From assembly GCA_903832035.1 (NCBI GenBank), contig CAILAD010000022.1, positions 1 through 32,573 on the forward strand: a stretch of DNA of 32,573 nt, read 5' to 3'. This document shows positions 29,888 to 32,573 of the stretch, piece after piece. The translations under genes and the position numbers were made by a program. The notes beneath the pieces are model-generated. The model searched no databases. It was given only the letters and a program-made list of their open reading frames with translations, and was not told the origin of the DNA. The stretch is from an uncultured bacterium (GTDB lineage Bacteria > Patescibacteriota > Saccharimonadia > CAILAD01 > BJGX01). How positions within the stretch are numbered: the stretch's first letter is position 1; every line of letters starts with the position of its first letter.

Positions 29888-31063
29888 ATGAAAAGTAATA
29901 AATTTATTGTGGCGTTAGCATTGCTGTTAGTTGTGGTGCTTATAGGTATTGGTTTACTTACATGGCATAACCGTTCGAGAGGTTTAGATACCTCAAAGCC
30001 GATTAGGATTGGGCTAGAGGCACCCCTTAGCGGATCTCAGAGCAATGTAGGCAAGGGTATGCTTAATGGTGCAATATTAGCTGCAAACGATCTAAACTCT
30101 TCAAAGGGTATACTTGGTAGAAAAGTGATAATTGTACCAATAGATGACGCAGCAGACCCTGAAACTGGCGTTAAGGCAGCAAAAACAGCAATTGCTTCTG
30201 GTCTAGACGCAGTAGTTGGACCATACAATTCTGGGGTTGGTGCTAAGACTCTACCACTTTATATTGCGGCAGGAATTTTACCTATGAGATTTACTTCATC
30301 AGACTCAACTAGTGGCCTAGGATACACTTTACAGCCTATGACATCACAAATTGCTCCAGTTGCTACAAATGCAGTTTCTAAATGGGTTAAAGCTAAATCT
30401 GTCTCAATAATATACGACTCAACAACAACATATACTGTAAATGCTGCCCAGACTATGAAGACTGACTTCAGTAACGCCGGGATAACTATTAATGACTACC
30501 AGGGCATAACCCCAGGAGCAGATAACTATTCTTCAAATGTAACCCAATCTAAATCTAGCAATCCAAGTCTCATATATATAGTTACCTATTATCCAGAAGC
30601 TGGTCTAATAGCTAAAGAAATAAAGCAATCAGGAACAAATTCTATGTGTCTAGCAGACTTTGGTGCGTATGATGATGCATATGTTACAGCTGCCGGTATT
30701 CAAGCTGCCCAGAACTGTCCTGTGGTGGGGGTTCCAGCACCTTCAGATTTTCCAGGATCCTCAGAATATATGTCTAGATATTCAAAAACTTTTGGGGTAG
30801 CGCCTGGTACGTGGTCACCATATGCATATGACTCTGTAAATGCTTTGGCAAAGGCCTCTTCCGTGGCCGGAAACCTCAAATTGAATAGTTTATCAACCGC
30901 TCTTAATGGCTTAAAGGACTTCAAGGGGTGGACTGGCTCTATAAGCTTCGATACCAAAACGGGAAATAGGCTTCCGGCTCCAGTTGTAATAGTGGCTACA
31001 GACAGCAAGGGTGAACTACACACTGATACCGATTGGATCAATAGCATTAAATTCACTTATTAG
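29888..31063 (+). CDS. Periplasmic-binding-protein-like (branched-chain amino acid type) receptor, membrane-anchored
   Basis: The 391-residue protein has an N-terminal membrane helix (FIVALALLLVVVLIGIGLL) and a type I periplasmic-binding fold (Peripla_BP_6): IRIGLEAPLSGSQSNVGKGMLNGAILAANDLN, GLDAVVGPYNSGVGAKTLPLYIAAGI, and YAYDSVNALAKA. There is no lipobox Cys, so it should stay anchored by the helix. Relatives bind Leu/Ile/Val, amides or urea for ABC importers, but no permease or ATPase is nearby. It may dock to transporters encoded elsewhere or act as a sensor. Strong AGGGGTGA ribosome binding site. Confidence 0.88.
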   Translation: MKSNKFIVALALLLVVVLIGIGLLTWHNRSRGLDTSKPIRIGLEAPLSGSQSNVGKGMLNGAILAANDLNSSKGILGRKVIIVPIDDAADPETGVKAAKTAIASGLDAVVGPYNSGVGAKTLPLYIAAGILPMRFTSSDSTSGLGYTLQPMTSQIAPVATNAVSKWVKAKSVSIIYDSTTTYTVNAAQTMKTDFSNAGITINDYQGITPGADNYSSNVTQSKSSNPSLIYIVTYYPEAGLIAKEIKQSGTNSMCLADFGAYDDAYVTAAGIQAAQNCPVVGVPAPSDFPGSSEYMSRYSKTFGVAPGTWSPYAYDSVNALAKASSVAGNLKLNSLSTALNGLKDFKGWTGSISFDTKTGNRLPAPVVIVATDSKGELHTDTDWINSIKFTY

Positions 31064-31462
31064 ATCTTAATAATATTAGTCTTTTAGTACTGCAAAGTGT
31101 TTCTAAATGCAAAAATGTAACATAATTATAAAATGTAAATTACTGGAAGTATTACCGTTCAGCAACATAAACAAACTCCAAAGGAAATAAATAACCCGGC
31201 GAGTGAAGCTGCGATAAATTAAAGGCACAATTAACAAGTAAGACGGCTTCATAAGGGGGCTCAACCTGCTACTATTCGTAAAAAATAAGCAGATAAATCG
31301 TAGAATAAATATCTAAACAAAAAGAGCCGAGTTAACGGTTCTTTTTTTAATATTTCTACCTTTGTTGACGCAAAAGCAGAATTAGGGACTTAGGTCTGAA
31401 GTTCTGCTGTATCATCTGGCTGGCCTTGGTGTTTGAAGTTAGAAAGTATTATATAAGCAATG
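31064..31462. other. Intergenic region ending in a terminator; possible small RNA
   Basis: About 400 bp between convergent genes hold no credible ORF. A locally more GC-rich stretch (about 31195-31275) contains TGAAGC/GCTTCA (near 31206 and 31245) and GGGGGCTC. It is followed 50-70 bp later by a good terminator (31321-31348). Together these could be a small RNA of about 200 nt on the plus strand or simply the 3' UTR of the binding-protein gene. No known RNA family was recognised. Confidence 0.35.
31319..31348. terminator. Bidirectional intrinsic terminator
   Basis: AAAGAGCCG and CGGTTCTTT form a nine-pair stem (one G-U) with an AGTTAA loop, followed by a T7 run on the plus strand and T5 on the minus strand. 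It lies between the plus-strand binding protein and the minus-strand kinase-like gene and can serve both. Confidence 0.85.
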
Positions 31463-31942
31463 TTACTTTATATAATCTCTTAAATCGTCTGCAACTTTTT
31501 CAATACCTTGGTTTCCGTTTATAGAGTAGTTTGCAATTCCTTTTGATTTGAGCTCCTTGAAGTTGTCTAGTTGGCCATTAAACCAAGGCGAAACATCATC
31601 ATATTTTTCATCAGCCATTCTTTTTTCGTTTCTTTCGCTCAGAATATTTAATGGCACTTCTAAGATTACTATTTTGAATCCTTTTTGCTTTGCTTTTATT
31701 AGTAAGTCGTCAGGAATATAACTAGCAAAGTAGATAACACTTTCTCTAGAAATTATTTCATTTGTAGTTTGCGGCACCAATACTTTATTTTTAAGATCAT
31801 TATTTGGCCATACATTATTATTGGCCTTCATGACTTCTTCGTCTGTTTCAGCTATGTGTAAGTCTGTGTGTTCTCGCAAATATCGCATCAGTGATGATTT
31901 GCCACCACAAGAGGGTGCTAGAACGATTATTCTATAATTCAT
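31463..31942 (-). CDS. P-loop nucleoside/nucleotide kinase-like protein
   Basis: The 159-residue protein has an N-terminal P-loop LAPSCGGKSSL, a GxxxxGKS variant with Ala at the first Gly. HIAETDEEVMK follows, typical of the acidic second motif in shikimate/gluconate/NMP kinase-like enzymes, then VIYFASYIPDDLL and a lid-like Arg segment LSERNEKRMADEKYDD. Substrate unknown. It has a leaderless -10 that directly follows the terminator of the upstream Fic gene. Confidence 0.75.
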   Translation of the reverse strand: MNYRIIVLAPSCGGKSSLMRYLREHTDLHIAETDEEVMKANNNVWPNNDLKNKVLVPQTTNEIISRESVIYFASYIPDDLLIKAKQKGFKIVILEVPLNILSERNEKRMADEKYDDVSPWFNGQLDNFKELKSKGIANYSINGNQGIEKVADDLRDYIK

Positions 31943-31948
31943 GCAGCT

Positions 31949-31957
31949 ATAATATCA
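31949..31957 (-). promoter_or_regulatory. Extended -10 (TGA-TATTAT), leaderless start
   Basis: TGA-TATTAT (31957-31949, minus strand) is followed by agctgc and the ATG at 31942. Confidence 0.6.
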
Positions 31958-31980
31958 TAAAAGACCCATCGGGTCTTTTA
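31958..31980 (-). terminator. Intrinsic terminator after the Fic gene
   Basis: TAAAAGACCC and GGGTCTTTTA form a perfect ten-pair stem with a three-base loop. On the minus strand the stem ends in CTTTTA and immediately abuts the extended -10 of the next gene. Confidence 0.75.
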
Positions 31981-32033
31981 ATCATAAGTACATTGACTGA
32001 AGAGATGGTACCTAGTCAAACACTAAGCACTAT

Positions 32034-32573
32034 CTATAAACCAAGTAATTCTTGAGCAGATATAATCGAAGAAGCTATAAAATACTGTAATGGAATAATG
32101 TTATCATCCATCTGTGCTGCCTCTAAATATTTATAGTACGCATACTTCTTTTCTTTTAAAATTATAGGAGGAACTAAGTTTGATTGAAGAGCCATAATAA
32201 GTAATATAAGTCTTCCCGTTCTGCCATTGCCATCACTAAAGGGGTGAATTTTTTCGAATTTTGAATGAAAGTTTGTCATATTAACTATAGTGTCTAGCTT
32301 TTTATTTTTAACATCTAGTACTAGATCATCCATTAAGTCTGGTATCTTCAAATAATTAGCAACTGTTGTTCTTGACCCTTGAATTCTTACGGTATGGTTT
32401 CTATATACACCTGCATCGCTAACTATGCCATTCATAAGTCTCAAATGAATAGATTTTATTATCTCAATATCTAATTCAAATTTATTATTTGTTAATTGAT
32501 CAATGATCCATAGAAGCACAGATTGATGGTTTTTTGCCTCAAGTTGTTCAATTGCGGTTCTATTTGATAGCAC
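32034..32573 (-). CDS. Fic-domain protein (5' end outside the window)
   Basis: The frame is open to the window edge, so the GTG at 32573 is probably internal. The visible 179 residues hold the Fic core: the motif HPFSDGNGRTGR with catalytic His, preceded by GVYRNHTVRIQG (the usual flap region) and followed by a helical tail. Fic enzymes transfer AMP or other nucleotide parts to protein hydroxyls. The inhibitory (S/T)xxxE(G/N) helix is not visible in this part, so whether the protein carries it in cis cannot be judged. No antitoxin gene follows downstream. Confidence 0.9.
   Translation of the reverse strand: MLSNRTAIEQLEAKNHQSVLLWIIDQLTNNKFELDIEIIKSIHLRLMNGIVSDAGVYRNHTVRIQGSRTTVANYLKIPDLMDDLVLDVKNKKLDTIVNMTNFHSKFEKIHPFSDGNGRTGRLILLIMALQSNLVPPIILKEKKYAYYKYLEAAQMDDNIIPLQYFIASSIISAQELLGL

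Noticed and set aside
30700-31056. 118-aa minus-strand ORF
   Set aside because: Antisense shadow of the substrate-binding-protein gene with no ribosome site.

Overview
The window looks like a piece of a small, AT-rich chromosome from a Patescibacteria/CPR bacterium, most probably a Candidatus Saccharibacteria (TM7)-like lineage. This is inferred from the reduced division/cell-wall (dcw) cluster, tight gene packing, the overall gene repertoire and standard TGA stops; the TGA stops argue against the code-25 Gracilibacteria/Absconditabacteria. No database search was possible. I see no tRNA or rRNA gene, CRISPR array or insertion sequence.

Layout. (1) 1-345: the 3' end of a plus-strand gene, possibly a type IV secretion-type ATPase, followed by about 400 bp without a convincing gene. 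(2) 8698-751, minus strand: a dcw operon in the order mraZ, (46-aa ORF), rsmH, (23-aa ORF), ftsL-like, ftsI/pbp2, mraY, ftsW, murG, ftsQ. It is driven by a promoter carrying three TTACCCACT MraZ-type boxes. mur ligases, ftsA and ftsZ are absent. (3) 8891-9388, plus strand: a VIT1/CCC1-type membrane protein. (4) 12585-9392, minus strand: a degenerate histidine-kinase-like protein, a CheY-like receiver, recO and glyS. (5) 16207-12636, minus strand: exonuclease, Bcp peroxiredoxin and a membrane-anchored methyltransferase, then SOD, AhpC-type peroxiredoxin and a membrane protein. (6) 19961-16234, minus strand: SOUL haem-binding protein, DrrA/DrrB-type ABC exporter and a DEAD-box helicase. (7) 20040-25342: a one-helix microprotein with a class II photolyase (+), YaaA and N-formylglutamate amidohydrolase (-), a DUF1801 protein (-), an RRM protein (+) and an ATP-grasp ligase (+). 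(8) 25393-28225: an accessory block between two 91-bp direct repeats. (9) 28258-32573: rdgB with an in-frame amber codon, two Nudix hydrolases, an orphan substrate-binding protein, a P-loop kinase-like protein and a truncated Fic protein.

Functionally the window combines septal peptidoglycan synthesis (MraY and MurG make lipid I/II; FtsW and FtsI polymerise and cross-link; FtsQ and FtsL scaffold) with a concentration of oxidative and UV damage functions (SOD, two peroxiredoxins, SOUL, photolyase, YaaA, RdgB/Nudix pool cleaning).

Main unusual signals. First, about eleven operon-leading genes have a -10 hexamer, often extended (TGnTATAAT), ending only 6-8 nt before the ATG. This suggests widespread leaderless mRNAs, with Shine-Dalgarno sites mostly on internal genes. 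One perfect palindrome, ATTATATAAT, appears to serve two divergent leaderless genes. Second, a 2.8-kb block with its own overlapping three-gene operon is flanked by 91-bp near-identical direct repeats and bounded by broken gene fragments. Third, two unannotated micro-ORFs flank rsmH, a 77-bp ftsW/murG overlap exists, and a 16-bp perfect inverted repeat sits at the start of a degenerate kinase gene.
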